In this document: positions 34,594-43,327 of the stretch, in pieces
How the letters are laid out: the number at the start of each line of letters is the position of its first letter
Position numbering within the stretch: the first letter of the stretch is position 1
Source of the DNA: Streptomyces sp. NBC_00483
GTDB taxonomy: Bacteria; Actinomycetota; Actinomycetes; Streptomycetales; Streptomycetaceae
DNA: 64,000 bases
NCBI RefSeq assembly: GCF_036013745.1
Contig: NZ_CP107880.1
Span: 4,960,001-5,024,000, forward strand
Direction of reading: 5' to 3'
Translations under genes and position numbers: made by a program
Notes under the pieces: model-generated
What the model saw: the letters and a program-made list of their open reading frames with translations, nothing else
What the model was told of the DNA's origin: nothing
Databases searched by the model: none

Positions 34594-35408
34594 GGGGCCT
34601 GGGTGCTGTGCGCGCTCCAGTGGAAGAGCGTCATGCCGACGCTGGTGGCCAGGTTGTAACTGGAGACCTGGGGCCGCATCGGCAGCGACACCAACTGGTC
34701 CGCACGCGCGCGTAGTTCGGAGGAGAGGCCGCTGCGCTCGGACCCGAAGGCGAGCAGGGCGTCGTCGGGCAGCTTCAGGCCGCGGATGTCCGCGCCTTCG
34801 GGGTCGAGCGCGTACAGCGGCCCGCTCGGCAGCTCGTCGACCGCGAGCCGCTCCACGGCGGTCGCGAAGTGCAGCCCCGCCCCGCCTCGTACGACGGTGG
34901 GGTGCCAGGGGTCGAGGTCGCCTGTGGTGACGACCCCGGTGGCGCCGTAGCCGGCGGCGAGGCGGATCACGGCGCCCGCGTTGCCGAGGTTGCGCGGGTT
35001 GTCGAGCACGACGACAGGGGTGGTGCGTGCCTGGCGCCCGAGGGCGGCCAGGTTGTCGGCCCGCGCGGGGCGCCCGGCGAGCGCGGCGACCCCGGTGGGG
35101 TGCAGCCGCGGCACGAGCCCCCGCAGCACCTCGTCCGGAACCTCCACGAGGAGCCCCGCCAGGTCCCGTACGACATCGGGGGCGAGCTCGTCGGCCAGGG
35201 CGAGCGCGGACGCACGGTCGACGGCGAGCGCGACCGGGACGTCGGCGCCGAAGCGTAGGGCGTGCTTGAGGGCGTGGAAACCGTCGAGCAGCACCGCGGA
35301 GTCCGCGAGCCGCCGCCAGGCGCGCACGGCGGCCTCCGCGCTCCGTGGGTCCTCGGGCCGCTCGTCCCGCATGCCGCCCGCGCCGTCCGCCGTACTCGTC
35401 CCGTTCAC
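34590..35408 (-). CDS. SpoU/TrmH-family RNA 2'-O-methyltransferase
   Basis: The protein has 272 aa from the GTG at 35408; an alternative ATG at 35372 is possible. The SPOUT knot motifs are VVLDNPRNLGNAGAVIRLAA (motif 1), LLAFGSERSGLSSELR (motif 2) and MRPQVSSYNLATSVGMTLFH (motif 3). It uses S-adenosylmethionine to methylate a ribose in tRNA or rRNA; the target is unknown. Its stop overlaps the convergent paaN stop by 4 bp. Confidence 0.88.
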   Translation of the reverse strand: MNGTSTADGAGGMRDERPEDPRSAEAAVRAWRRLADSAVLLDGFHALKHALRFGADVPVALAVDRASALALADELAPDVVRDLAGLLVEVPDEVLRGLVPRLHPTGVAALAGRPARADNLAALGRQARTTPVVVLDNPRNLGNAGAVIRLAAGYGATGVVTTGDLDPWHPTVVRGGAGLHFATAVERLAVDELPSGPLYALDPEGADIRGLKLPDDALLAFGSERSGLSSELRARADQLVSLPMRPQVSSYNLATSVGMTLFHWSAHSTQAP

Positions 35409-35418
35409 GGCAGGAAGC

Positions 35419-36633
35419 CTACGTGCGCACGGCCGACGGCTCCGCCGCCACCGGTTCGCCTTCGTCCTCCACGGGCCGTCCGGGCTCGGCCACATCCTTC
35501 GTAGGGGAGAAAACGCGACTACGCGCGCGTGCCACCCAGCCGCCGACGCGCACCAGGAAGGACGTCGGCAGGAACACCGCGTCCGCGGCGATCATCGCGA
35601 GCGAGAAGAAGGGCAGCCCGAGCACGACGGCGATGACCGCGTGCTCCAGCATCATGAACACCAACAGGACGTTCTTGAGGCGCCGGTTGAAGACGGTGAA
35701 CGGAAAGGCGACCTGGACGGCCACGGTCCCGTACGTCACGAGCAGCACCATCGGGCCGAACTGGGTCAGCAGGTCGCCCAGGGCGGGCCAGGGCGAGAAG
35801 TAGTCCAGATGGAGCGGGTAGTAGACCGCGGAGCCGTCCTGCCATCGGCTGCCCTGGATCTTGTACCAGCCCGCCGTCGCGTAGATCAGACATGCCTCGA
35901 CCATCACCACGAGCAGTCCGGCGTTGTGCAGCAGGTTGGCGACGACGTCGCACAGGAGGCGGGAATCGCCCTGTCGATCGCGGCGGTTCACGGACCACCA
36001 CACCGCTTGGGCCGCCCACATCCCCCAGAAGAACAGCAGCCAGCCGCCGCCGACCTTCCCCGTGAACGTGATCGCGGCGAGCACGAGCCCCATGACCCAC
36101 CACAGCACGATGCCGAACCGGTCCTCGGCCCCGCGCCGCAGCCTGCGGGCGTCCAGCGACCAGACCTGCCCGCACCGCGTGAAGACGAGGTAGATCGACA
36201 TGAGGTGGATGACGTTGTCGCCGCCGTCCCCCATGAAGACGCTGCGGTTCTGCAGGGACAGCACGCCGATCATGAAGACGACCGACATGGTGCGGGTGCG
36301 CCAGCCCAGCATCAGCAGCGCGGACGACACCACCGCCACTATGTAGACCAGCTCGAACCAGCCCTGCCCGTCGGACCACATGAGCGCGCTGAACGCGTGG
36401 TTGTCCTCGGTGAGCTGCTGCGCCATGCCCCAGCTCCACGGCCCGTCGGGGCCGTACATCTCCTGACGGTGCGGGAACTCGCGCAGCAGGAAGAGCAGCC
36501 AGGTCGCGGAGAACCCGATGCGGATCACGGCGCTCTGATAGGGGGCGAGCGCGGACGCGGTGACCCACTGGAGGCCGTCGCCCAGCCTCTGCTGCATGCG
36601 GTCCATGAGTCCCATGGAAGGTGCGCCGTTCAT
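35419..36633 (-). CDS. HTTM-domain integral membrane protein
   Basis: The protein has 404 aa with about nine TM segments. It contains the HTTM (vitamin K-dependent gamma-carboxylase-like) pattern: AVIRIGFSATWLLFLLREFPHRQ, MSVVFMIGVLSLQNRSVFMGDGGDNVIHLMSIYLVF and IYATAGWYKIQGSRWQDGSAVYYPLHLDYFSPWP (spread over the domain). The C-terminal tail is acidic and cytoplasmic. It is translationally coupled (4-bp overlap) to a DUF5819 protein. Whether it is a carboxylase is not known; no substrate propeptide is evident. Confidence 0.82.
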   Translation of the reverse strand: MNGAPSMGLMDRMQQRLGDGLQWVTASALAPYQSAVIRIGFSATWLLFLLREFPHRQEMYGPDGPWSWGMAQQLTEDNHAFSALMWSDGQGWFELVYIVAVVSSALLMLGWRTRTMSVVFMIGVLSLQNRSVFMGDGGDNVIHLMSIYLVFTRCGQVWSLDARRLRRGAEDRFGIVLWWVMGLVLAAITFTGKVGGGWLLFFWGMWAAQAVWWSVNRRDRQGDSRLLCDVVANLLHNAGLLVVMVEACLIYATAGWYKIQGSRWQDGSAVYYPLHLDYFSPWPALGDLLTQFGPMVLLVTYGTVAVQVAFPFTVFNRRLKNVLLVFMMLEHAVIAVVLGLPFFSLAMIAADAVFLPTSFLVRVGGWVARARSRVFSPTKDVAEPGRPVEDEGEPVAAEPSAVRT

Positions 36634-37508
36634 CGGTCACCGCCCGCCGAGTCCACCGACGACTGCACCCGCACGCGCGTGCCGCTGTCGAGCGGTGCGT
36701 CGCTGGAGGTGACCGTCCACCACGGCACCTGCCGGTACACCGGCTTCTGGTTCACCTTCTCGTCACTCCACTTCGGGGGCTCGACCATGGTCGTCTTCGA
36801 GCGGATCTGGACGCGCTCGACGGTCTCGCCCTTGCCCGCGGCCCCGAGCCGGTCGAGGCGCAGCACGAGGATGCGGCGCAGATACTGCTCGGAGAGGGTG
36901 CCGCGCAGACCGTTCGGCCGGTTCTGCGCGTCGTGGGTGCCCGTGTAGACGTCCCAGGCGCGGCGCAGCTCGTTCTGCTGGGTGTGGCTGGGCAGCAGGT
37001 TCCCGTCGATGGCGGCGCCGTCCTGCGCGGACATTCCGTACCAGTGGGTCGCACGCAGTTCGCCGTCGGGCGTGCGGACCTCGGCGCGGGCCTCCACCGC
37101 GATGTTCTGCTGCAGCGGGTTGGGCGCGAACAGCTTCCAGTTCTGCTCGAACTCCGGGTAGACCCACGCGCCGACCAGCTCACCGTGCTTCTTGGTGATC
37201 GTGTTCGACGGCGCGACGTGCAGGAACACCATCAGGATGTGCACGCAGGTGACGAGCGCGATGCCGATGAGCGCGAGGACGGCGGTCAGCTGATGACCGG
37301 GGGAGAGCGCCGCGAGCCCACGTCGCTCGGGTGTCCCGGACGGTCCCCCGCCCGATTCCGTACCCGACGGACCCGATGACCCTGATGGCCCGGACGACCC
37401 CGAGTGCCCCGATGGCCCCGATGGCTCGGGCAGGCGGGGTCGCGGCGGAGCCGACGGCTCCGTCGTGAGCCGCGCGCCCTCGTCCGCGGCGCCTGCTTCT
37501 GTCTCCAT
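36630..37508 (-). CDS. DUF5819-type single-pass membrane protein
   Basis: The protein has 292 aa from the ATG at 37508, with GGGGAG 6 nt upstream. The N-terminus is cytoplasmic and low complexity (PSGPSGHSGSSGPSGSSG, then TESGGGPSG). One TM segment (LTAVLALIGIALVTCVHILM) follows. A periplasm-side domain has NTITKKHGELVGAWVYPEFE and WKLFAPNPLQQNIAVEARAE, the latter diagnostic of the family paired with HTTM proteins. Function is unknown. It is first in the DUF5819-HTTM pair that interrupts the paa region. Confidence 0.8.
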   Translation of the reverse strand: METEAGAADEGARLTTEPSAPPRPRLPEPSGPSGHSGSSGPSGSSGPSGTESGGGPSGTPERRGLAALSPGHQLTAVLALIGIALVTCVHILMVFLHVAPSNTITKKHGELVGAWVYPEFEQNWKLFAPNPLQQNIAVEARAEVRTPDGELRATHWYGMSAQDGAAIDGNLLPSHTQQNELRRAWDVYTGTHDAQNRPNGLRGTLSEQYLRRILVLRLDRLGAAGKGETVERVQIRSKTTMVEPPKWSDEKVNQKPVYRQVPWWTVTSSDAPLDSGTRVRVQSSVDSAGGDR

Positions 37509-37658
37509 CGGTGCTCCCCGATCCCGATCCGGTGCTGCCGGTTCCCGGTCCATCCGCCGATCGGCGGCCCCGCGACGAACCGGTTCCGAGCCGTCGCCCC
37601 ACGGGACGACGCACCGGAACCGTACTGGGGAGCGCCCGCACGGCACAGACGTCCGAGG

Positions 37659-37667
37659 TTATCCACA
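37659..37667 (+). other. Isolated DnaA-box sequence
   Basis: TTATCCACA, a perfect E. coli-type DnaA box, lies in the intergenic region upstream of paaA. It may be fortuitous outside a cluster. Confidence 0.35.
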
Positions 37668-37725
37668 GGCCGACTGCACAGGGTTGACACCTTACGGCGC
37701 CTAGACCCACCATTGAATCCGACGA

Positions 37726-37739
37726 ACCGAACGATCGGT
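37726..37739. promoter_or_regulatory. PaaR-type operator upstream of paaABCDE
   Basis: ACCGAACGATCGGT is the exact reverse complement of the site at 32754-32767 and matches ACCGNNCGNNCGGT. It lies 60 bp before the paaA start, and a TTGACA hexamer (37684-37689) lies upstream of it. Confidence 0.82.
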
Positions 37740-37798
37740 CGGGAGCCGGTGAGGCCCCCGACCCGAGGTCGGGCACCCAAGGTCGAGGGGGACCGGGC

Positions 37799-38821
37799 AT
37801 GGCGACAGCAACCCCGCAGCACCGCGCGGCCGGAGCGCGGCCGGACACCACCGGCGGCACCGCCGAGCCGGGCGACGCCGCGTTCCAGGCCGTGTTCGAC
37901 GCGGCGGTGGCGGCGGAAGAGCGCATCGAGCCCCGCGACTGGATGCCCGACGCCTACCGCGCGACGCTCGTGCGCCAGATCGCCCAGCACGCCCACTCCG
38001 AGATCATCGGCATGCAGCCGGAGGCGAACTGGATCACGCGCGCCCCTTCGCTGCGCCGCAAGGCGATCCTGATGGCGAAGGTCCAGGACGAGGCGGGGCA
38101 CGGCCTCTACCTCTACGGCGCGGCGGAAACCCTCGGCACCGGCCGCGACGAGCTGCTCGACAAGCTGCACAGCGGTCGCCAGAAGTACTCCTCGATCTTC
38201 AACTACCCGACGCTGACCTGGGCCGACGTCGGAGCGATCGGCTGGCTCGTGGACGGCGCGGCGATCACCAACCAGGTGCCGCTGTGCCGCTGCTCCTACG
38301 GTCCGTACGCGCGGGCGATGGTGCGGATCTGCAAGGAGGAGTCCTTCCACCAGCGCCAGGGGTACGAGCTGCTGCTCGCGCTCAGCCGCGGCACCGAGGC
38401 CCAGCACGCGATGGCGCAGGACGCCGTGGACCGCTGGTGGTGGCCGTCCCTGATGATGTTCGGCCCGCCCGACGACGAGTCCGCGCACTCGGCCCAGTCG
38501 ATGGAGTGGAAGATCAAGCGGCACTCGAACGACGAGCTGCGCCAGCGCTTCGTGGACATCTGCGTCCCGCAGGCCGAGTCCCTCGGACTCACGCTCCCCG
38601 ACCCGGAGTTGAAGTGGAACGAGGAGCGGGGGCAGCACGACTTCGGACCGATCGACTGGTCGGAGTTCAAGGCGGTCCTCAAGGGCAACGGGCCGTGCAA
38701 CGAACAGCGCATCACCCAGCGCAGGCGCGCCCACGACGAGGGCGCGTGGGTGCGCGAGGCCGCCGCGGCCCACGCGGCCAAGCACTCCACCACGGCGACG
38801 CGAGAAGGCAGGGCGGCATGA
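37799..38821 (+). CDS. paaA: 1,2-phenylacetyl-CoA epoxidase catalytic subunit alpha
   Basis: The protein has 340 aa. This ferritin-like diiron oxygenase subunit has carboxylate/His ligands in [31 protein letters not shown] (ExxH) and [13 protein letters not shown] (second ExxH). It epoxidises the aromatic ring of phenylacetyl-CoA with PaaC, PaaB and the reductase PaaE. First gene of a five-gene operon in which every junction overlaps. Confidence 0.95.
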   Translation: MATATPQHRAAGARPDTTGGTAEPGDAAFQAVFDAAVAAEERIEPRDWMPDAYRATLVRQIAQHAHSEIIGMQPEANWITRAPSLRRKAILMAKVQDEAGHGLYLYGAAETLGTGRDELLDKLHSGRQKYSSIFNYPTLTWADVGAIGWLVDGAAITNQVPLCRCSYGPYARAMVRICKEESFHQRQGYELLLALSRGTEAQHAMAQDAVDRWWWPSLMMFGPPDDESAHSAQSMEWKIKRHSNDELRQRFVDICVPQAESLGLTLPDPELKWNEERGQHDFGPIDWSEFKAVLKGNGPCNEQRITQRRRAHDEGAWVREAAAAHAAKHSTTATREGRAA

Positions 38822-39129
38822 GCGACACCCCGAGCAGCGCCTCCGGCACCGCGGACTGGCCCCTGTGGGAGGTCTTCGTACGCTCCCGCCGCGGCCTCTC
38901 CCACACACACGCCGGCAGCCTGCACGCCCCGGACGCGGAGCTGGCACTGCGCAATGCGCGCGACCTCTACACCCGCCGCGGCGAGGGCATCTCCCTGTGG
39001 GTCGTGCCGTCGGCGGCGATCACCGCCTCGTCGCCGGACGAGAAGGACCCGTTCTTCGAGCCCGCCGCCGACAAGCCCTACCGGCACCCGACGTTCTACG
39101 AGATCCCGGAAGGGGTGAAGCACCTGTGA
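38818..39129 (+). CDS. paaB: 1,2-phenylacetyl-CoA epoxidase subunit B
   Basis: The protein has 103 aa and starts inside the paaA stop (ATGA). [20 protein letters not shown] and [19 protein letters not shown] are the conserved PaaB blocks. It bridges PaaAC dimers in the epoxidase complex. Confidence 0.93.
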   Translation: MSDTPSSASGTADWPLWEVFVRSRRGLSHTHAGSLHAPDAELALRNARDLYTRRGEGISLWVVPSAAITASSPDEKDPFFEPAADKPYRHPTFYEIPEGVKHL

Positions 39130-39893
39130 CGCAGCCTGAAACGACGCAGCCCGATACGACGCGGCCCCGCACGCACGGCACGCCGGACACCGCGTCCGCC
39201 GCCCTGGCCCTCGGCGACGACGCCCTGGTGCTCTCGCACCGCCTGGGGGAGTGGGCGGGACACGCACCGGTCCTCGAAGAGGAGGTGGCCCTCGCGAACA
39301 TCGCGCTCGACCTGCTCGGCCAGGCCCGCGTCCTGCTGAGCCTGGTGGGCGACGAGGACGAGCTGGCGTACCTGCGCGAGGAGCGCGCCTTTCGCAACGT
39401 GCAACTGGTCGAGCAGCCGAACGGGGACTTCGCCCACACCATCGCCCGGCAGCTCTACTTCTCGACCTACCAGCAGCTCCTCTACGCCCAACTGGCCGGG
39501 ACCGGATCCGAGTTCGCTCCCCTGGCCGCCAAGGCGGTCAAGGAGGTCGTCTACCACCAGGACCACGCCCGGCAGTGGACACTGCGCCTCGGTGACGGCA
39601 CGGAGGAGAGCCACACGCGGATGCAGCGCGCGGTCGACTCGCTGTGGCGGTACACCGGCGAGATGTTCCAGCCGGTCCCCGGCCTGGACATCAACCCGCA
39701 GGGGCTGCAAGCGAGTTGGACCACGATTGTCGCCGACACGCTGCAAGAGGCGACGCTGACCGTGCCCGAGGGCCCGCAGCTCGGCGCATGGAGCGCGGGA
39801 GCCGGTCGGCAGGGCGTGCACACCGAGTCCTTCGGCCGGATGCTCGCGGAGATGCAGCATCTGCACCGCAGCCACCCGGGGGCGTCATGGTGA
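39126..39893 (+). CDS. paaC: 1,2-phenylacetyl-CoA epoxidase structural subunit C
   Basis: The protein has 255 aa from a GTG overlapping the paaB stop (GTGA). It has a ferritin-like fold (LSHRLGEWAGHAPVLEEEVA, NIALDLLGQARVLLSLVG, VKEVVYHQDHARQWTLRLGD) but without the full diiron ligand set, as expected for the structural partner of PaaA. Confidence 0.93.
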   Translation: MTQPETTQPDTTRPRTHGTPDTASAALALGDDALVLSHRLGEWAGHAPVLEEEVALANIALDLLGQARVLLSLVGDEDELAYLREERAFRNVQLVEQPNGDFAHTIARQLYFSTYQQLLYAQLAGTGSEFAPLAAKAVKEVVYHQDHARQWTLRLGDGTEESHTRMQRAVDSLWRYTGEMFQPVPGLDINPQGLQASWTTIVADTLQEATLTVPEGPQLGAWSAGAGRQGVHTESFGRMLAEMQHLHRSHPGASW

Positions 39894-40492
39894 CCACGGC
39901 GCGCACCCACGAAGACCAGCAGGACCGGCAGTCCCGGCAGGACCAGCAGTCCCGGACTCAGCAGGAGACCCCGCTCGAAGCCGAACTGCGCAGGCTGGCC
40001 GGGTCCGTGCCCGATCCCGAGCTGCCCGTCCTGAGCCTGGAGGAGCTGGGCGTGCTGCGTGCCGTGCACACGCGCGGGCCCGGCCGCGTGGAGGTCGAGC
40101 TGAGCCCGACGTACACCGGGTGCCCCGCGATCGAGGCGATGTCGGCCGACATCGAGCAGGTGCTGCACGAGCACGGCATCCCCGAGGTCACCGTCCGCCC
40201 GGTGCTCACCCCGGCCTGGTCGACGGACGACATCACGCCCGAAGGCCGCCGCAAGCTGCGGGAATTCGGCATAGCGCCGCCGCGCACCACCCACGCGTCG
40301 GCGGGCCCGGTCACGCTCTCCCTCGGCCCGACCCGGCACACCGCCGCCCCGGCCACCGCGGAGCCCATCGCCTGCCCGCACTGCGGATCGACGGAGACCG
40401 AGCTGCTGAGCCGGTTCTCCTCCACCGCCTGCAAGGCGCTGCGCCGCTGCCTGTCCTGCCGCGAGCCCTTCGACCACTTCAAGGAGTTGTGA
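39887..40492 (+). CDS. paaD: Phenylacetate epoxidase maturation protein PaaD (MIP18/SufT-like) with zinc ribbon
   Basis: The protein has 201 aa; its ATG overlaps the paaC stop by 7 bp. After a Gln-rich N-terminus, the MIP18 fold is evident (VPDPELPVLSLEELGVLR, VELSPTYTGCPAIEAMSADI). The C-terminus has a Cys4 ribbon (CPHCGSTETELL and CLSCREPF). It is thought to deliver the Fe-S cluster to PaaE. Confidence 0.92.
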   Translation: MVTTARTHEDQQDRQSRQDQQSRTQQETPLEAELRRLAGSVPDPELPVLSLEELGVLRAVHTRGPGRVEVELSPTYTGCPAIEAMSADIEQVLHEHGIPEVTVRPVLTPAWSTDDITPEGRRKLREFGIAPPRTTHASAGPVTLSLGPTRHTAAPATAEPIACPHCGSTETELLSRFSSTACKALRRCLSCREPFDHFKEL

Positions 40493-41619
40493 TGGCGCAC
40501 GAAGGGGGACGGGCCCGCTTCCACCGGCTCCGCGTCGCGGCGGTCGACCGGCTCACCGACGACTCCGTGGCACTGACCCTCGCCGTACCGCCCGAGCTGC
40601 GCGAGGCGTACCGCTTCACTCCGGGACAGCACCTCGCCCTGCGCCGCACCGTGGACGGAGCGGAGATCCGGCGCACGTACTCGATCTGCTCGACCGCCCC
40701 GGCGCACGAGGCACCGAGCAGCCTCAGGGTCGGCGTGCGCCTGGTCGACGACGGCGCCTTCTCCACGTACGCGCACAAGGAGATCGCCGTCGGCGACGAG
40801 CTGGAGGTGATGACCCCGGCCGGCCGCTTCACCCTCGACCCGAACCCCGCCGCCGACACCGCCGCCTCCGGCTCCGCACCCGCCCCCACCTCCGGCCACT
40901 ACGCCGCGGTGGTCGGCGGCAGCGGCATCACGCCCGTCCTGTCCATCGCCGGCACCCTCCTGGAGCAGGCGCCGGACGCCCGGTTCTGCCTGATACGCAG
41001 CGACCGCAGCACCGCGTCGACGATGTTCCTGGAGGAGGTCGCCGACCTGAAGGACCGGTACCCGGACCGGTTCCAGCTGGTCACCGTGCTCTCCCGGGAG
41101 GAACAGCAGGCGGGCCTGGCATCCGGCCGGCTCGACGAGGAGCGGCTCACCGCGCTCCTGCCCGCGCTGCTGCCGATGGAGCGCGTGGCGGGCTGGTACC
41201 TGTGCGGACCGTACGGGCTCGTGCAGAGCGCCGAGCGGGCGCTGCGCGCACTCGGCGTGCGGCGCGAGCGCGTCCACGAGGAGATCTTCCACGTCGACGA
41301 CGGCGGCCAGGACCGGGACCGGGTGGCCGCGCCGACGCCCGCGCACAGCACGGTGACGGCGCAGCTCGACGGCCGCTCGGGCAGCTGGCCCGTCCAGGAC
41401 GGCGAGTCCCTCCTGGAGGCCGTGCTGCGCAATCGTCCGGACGCGCCGTACGCCTGCAAGGGCGGCGTCTGCGGGACCTGCCGCGCGTTCCTGGTCTCCG
41501 GATCGATCCGCATGGACCGGAACTTCGCTCTGGAGGCCGAGGAGACCGAGGCGGGCTATGTGCTGGCCTGCCAGTCGCATCCGACCACGGAGAAGGTGGA
41601 GTTGGACTTCGACCGCTGA
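40492..41619 (+). CDS. paaE: Phenylacetyl-CoA epoxidase reductase PaaE (FAD + 2Fe-2S)
   Basis: The protein has 375 aa and starts in TGATG with the paaD stop, with AAGGAG 6 nt upstream. A ferredoxin-NADP reductase module (FTPGQHLALRR, RRTYSICSTAP, GGSGITPVLSI, WYLCGPYGLV) is followed by a plant-type ferredoxin with CKGGVCGTCRAFLVSG and a distal Cys in YVLACQSHP. It passes NADPH electrons to the PaaA diiron centre. There are no paaF, paaG, paaJ or paaK genes in the window. Confidence 0.94.
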   Translation: MAHEGGRARFHRLRVAAVDRLTDDSVALTLAVPPELREAYRFTPGQHLALRRTVDGAEIRRTYSICSTAPAHEAPSSLRVGVRLVDDGAFSTYAHKEIAVGDELEVMTPAGRFTLDPNPAADTAASGSAPAPTSGHYAAVVGGSGITPVLSIAGTLLEQAPDARFCLIRSDRSTASTMFLEEVADLKDRYPDRFQLVTVLSREEQQAGLASGRLDEERLTALLPALLPMERVAGWYLCGPYGLVQSAERALRALGVRRERVHEEIFHVDDGGQDRDRVAAPTPAHSTVTAQLDGRSGSWPVQDGESLLEAVLRNRPDAPYACKGGVCGTCRAFLVSGSIRMDRNFALEAEETEAGYVLACQSHPTTEKVELDFDR

Positions 41620-41656
41620 CCCCGGCGAACGCGTGGGGCCCACTGTTCCCTTCTCG

Positions 41657-41670
41657 TAGAACCTGTTCTA
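41657..41670. promoter_or_regulatory. KstR-like operator upstream of the acyl-CoA dehydrogenase gene
   Basis: TAGAACCTGTTCTA is a perfect inverted repeat (TAGAAC-CT-GTTCTA) and fits the mycobacterial KstR pattern TnnAACnnGTTnnA. It is 74 bp before the acyl-CoA dehydrogenase start. Confidence 0.7.
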
Positions 41671-41743
41671 TCTTGACGACCCGTCAGATCGCGGGCGCGG
41701 TACGGCAGGCACGGCAGGAATGGCGTAACGGGAGGAAAGGCCA

Positions 41744-42898
41744 GTGGACTTCACCTTCTCCGAGGAGCAACAGGCGGCCGTAGAGGCGGCGCAAGCGGTG
41801 TTCGGACCGGTCGCGCCGGACGGTGTGCCCAGCCCCTCACTCACCTCGGGCGCGGTCGCCGAGGACTTCGACCGGGCGCTGTGGGCGAAGGCCGCCGACG
41901 CCGATCTGCTCAGCCTGCTGATCGGGCCGGAACACGGCGGAGCGGGACTCGACGCCATCGCGCTCTGCCTGGTGCTGCGCGAATCGGCCAAGGTCCTCGC
42001 CCGGATCCCGCTGCTCGAACACAGCGCGGCCGCGACGGTCGTACAGGCATGCGGTGGGGACCAGCTGCGGCAGGAGATCCTCCCCCGCGCCGCACGCGGC
42101 GAGCTCGTGCTGACCGTCGCCTCCGCGGGCCACACCGGACACGACCCGGCCGAACTGGCGGTCACCGCGCGCAAGGAGGCCGGCGCGGGACCGGACACCT
42201 GGGTGCTCGACGGCGTACAGACGGCCGTGCCCTGGGCCTTCGGCGCCGACCTGATCCTCGTCCCGGCACACACCGGCGAGGGCGAAGCGGTGCTCGCGGT
42301 ACTCCCCGGGCCGTCCACCGACGTACCGGGGCTCACGTTCGCCGAGCAGATATCGACGACCGGCGAGCGCCAGGCCGAGCTGCGCCTGGACGGCGTGCGC
42401 GTCGAGGGGCCGCACCTCATCGAGGACGACACGGCCTGGTCCCGCCTGCACGACCTGCTCGCCACCGGCACCTGCGCGCTCGCGCTCGGTCTCGGGGAGG
42501 GCGTGCTCAAGATGACCAGCGACTACGCGGGCAAGCGCGAGCAGTTCGGCCACCCCATCGCCACGTTCCAGGCCGTGGCCGTGCAGGCCGCCGACCGCTA
42601 TATCGACCTGCGCGCCATGGAGGCCACCCTGTGGCAGGCGGCCTGGCGCATCAGCAGCAACGCGAGCGGCCCACTGCCGGTCGCGGGGGACGTGGCGGTC
42701 GCCAAGACCTGGGCGTCCGACGGCGTACGACGCGTCGTGCAGACCGCACAGCATCTGCACGGCGGCTTCGGCGCGGACACGGACTACCCGCTGCACCGCT
42801 ATCACGCGTGGGCCAAGCACCTGGAGCTCTCGCTCGGCCCGGCCGCCGCCCACGAGGAGGCACTCGGCGACCTGCTGGCGGCGCATCCCCTGGGGTGA
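41744..42898 (+). CDS. Acyl-CoA dehydrogenase family protein
   Basis: The protein has 384 aa from the GTG at 41744. It has the acyl-CoA dehydrogenase layout: helical N-terminal domain (EEQQAAVEAAQAVF, LLIGPEHGGAGLDAIALCLV), a beta domain (TWVLDGVQTAVPWAFGADLI) and a C-terminal four-helix bundle (YAGKREQFGHPIATFQAVAV, TAQHLHGGFGADTDYPLHRY). I do not see a clear catalytic Glu at the canonical position, which is common in the FadE subunits that act as heterotetramers on steroid or bulky acyl-CoAs. The KstR-like operator supports such a substrate; this is inference. Confidence 0.87.
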   Translation: MDFTFSEEQQAAVEAAQAVFGPVAPDGVPSPSLTSGAVAEDFDRALWAKAADADLLSLLIGPEHGGAGLDAIALCLVLRESAKVLARIPLLEHSAAATVVQACGGDQLRQEILPRAARGELVLTVASAGHTGHDPAELAVTARKEAGAGPDTWVLDGVQTAVPWAFGADLILVPAHTGEGEAVLAVLPGPSTDVPGLTFAEQISTTGERQAELRLDGVRVEGPHLIEDDTAWSRLHDLLATGTCALALGLGEGVLKMTSDYAGKREQFGHPIATFQAVAVQAADRYIDLRAMEATLWQAAWRISSNASGPLPVAGDVAVAKTWASDGVRRVVQTAQHLHGGFGADTDYPLHRYHAWAKHLELSLGPAAAHEEALGDLLAAHPLG

Positions 42899-42947
42899 TC
42901 AACCCCAAAAAGCAGATGTCAGGCCCCGAAAGCCGAAAAAACAGCTC

Positions 42948-43295
42948 TCAGGCCACCGCGCCCGGCTGCCCGTTGTCGTCCACGACGGCGCGGCCGGCCG
43001 CCTCCCAAGCCTGCATGCCCCCGTCGACGTTCACCGCGTCGACGCCCTGCTGCGCCAGGTACATCGTCACCTGGGCGGAGCGTCCGCCGGAGCGGCAGAT
43101 CACGTTGACGCGGCCGTCCTGCGGCGCCGCCTCCGTCAACTCGCCGTAGCGGGCGACGAATTCGCTCATCGGAATGTGCAGCGCACCCGCCGCGTGACCT
43201 GCCTGCCACTCGTCGTCCTCACGGACGTCGAGGAGGAAGTCCTCTTCCTTGAGCTCGTCGACAGCGACCGTGGGCACACCAGAACCGAAAACCAT
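42948..43295 (-). CDS. Single-domain rhodanese-like sulfurtransferase
   Basis: The protein has 115 aa. The rhodanese fold runs from DFLLDVREDDEWQAGHAAGA to the active-site loop NVICRSGGRSAQVTMYLAQQ, with Cys as the persulfide carrier and the loop CRSGGRS. It is cytoplasmic and probably relays sulfur in thiol metabolism. Confidence 0.87.
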   Translation of the reverse strand: MVFGSGVPTVAVDELKEEDFLLDVREDDEWQAGHAAGALHIPMSEFVARYGELTEAAPQDGRVNVICRSGGRSAQVTMYLAQQGVDAVNVDGGMQAWEAAGRAVVDDNGQPGAVA

Positions 43296-43327
43296 GCCCC
43301 CGACGCTACCCTCTCGGGCCCCGGAGC

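Noticed and set aside
37684..37712. TTGACA as the -35 of the paaA promoter
   Set aside because: No -10 hexamer is found at 16-19 bp spacing; only the operator is reported.
42888..42920. CCCC/GGGG hairpin at the acyl-CoA dehydrogenase stop as a terminator
   Set aside because: The stem is short and is followed by A residues rather than T on the plus strand; on the minus strand the T tract precedes the stem.
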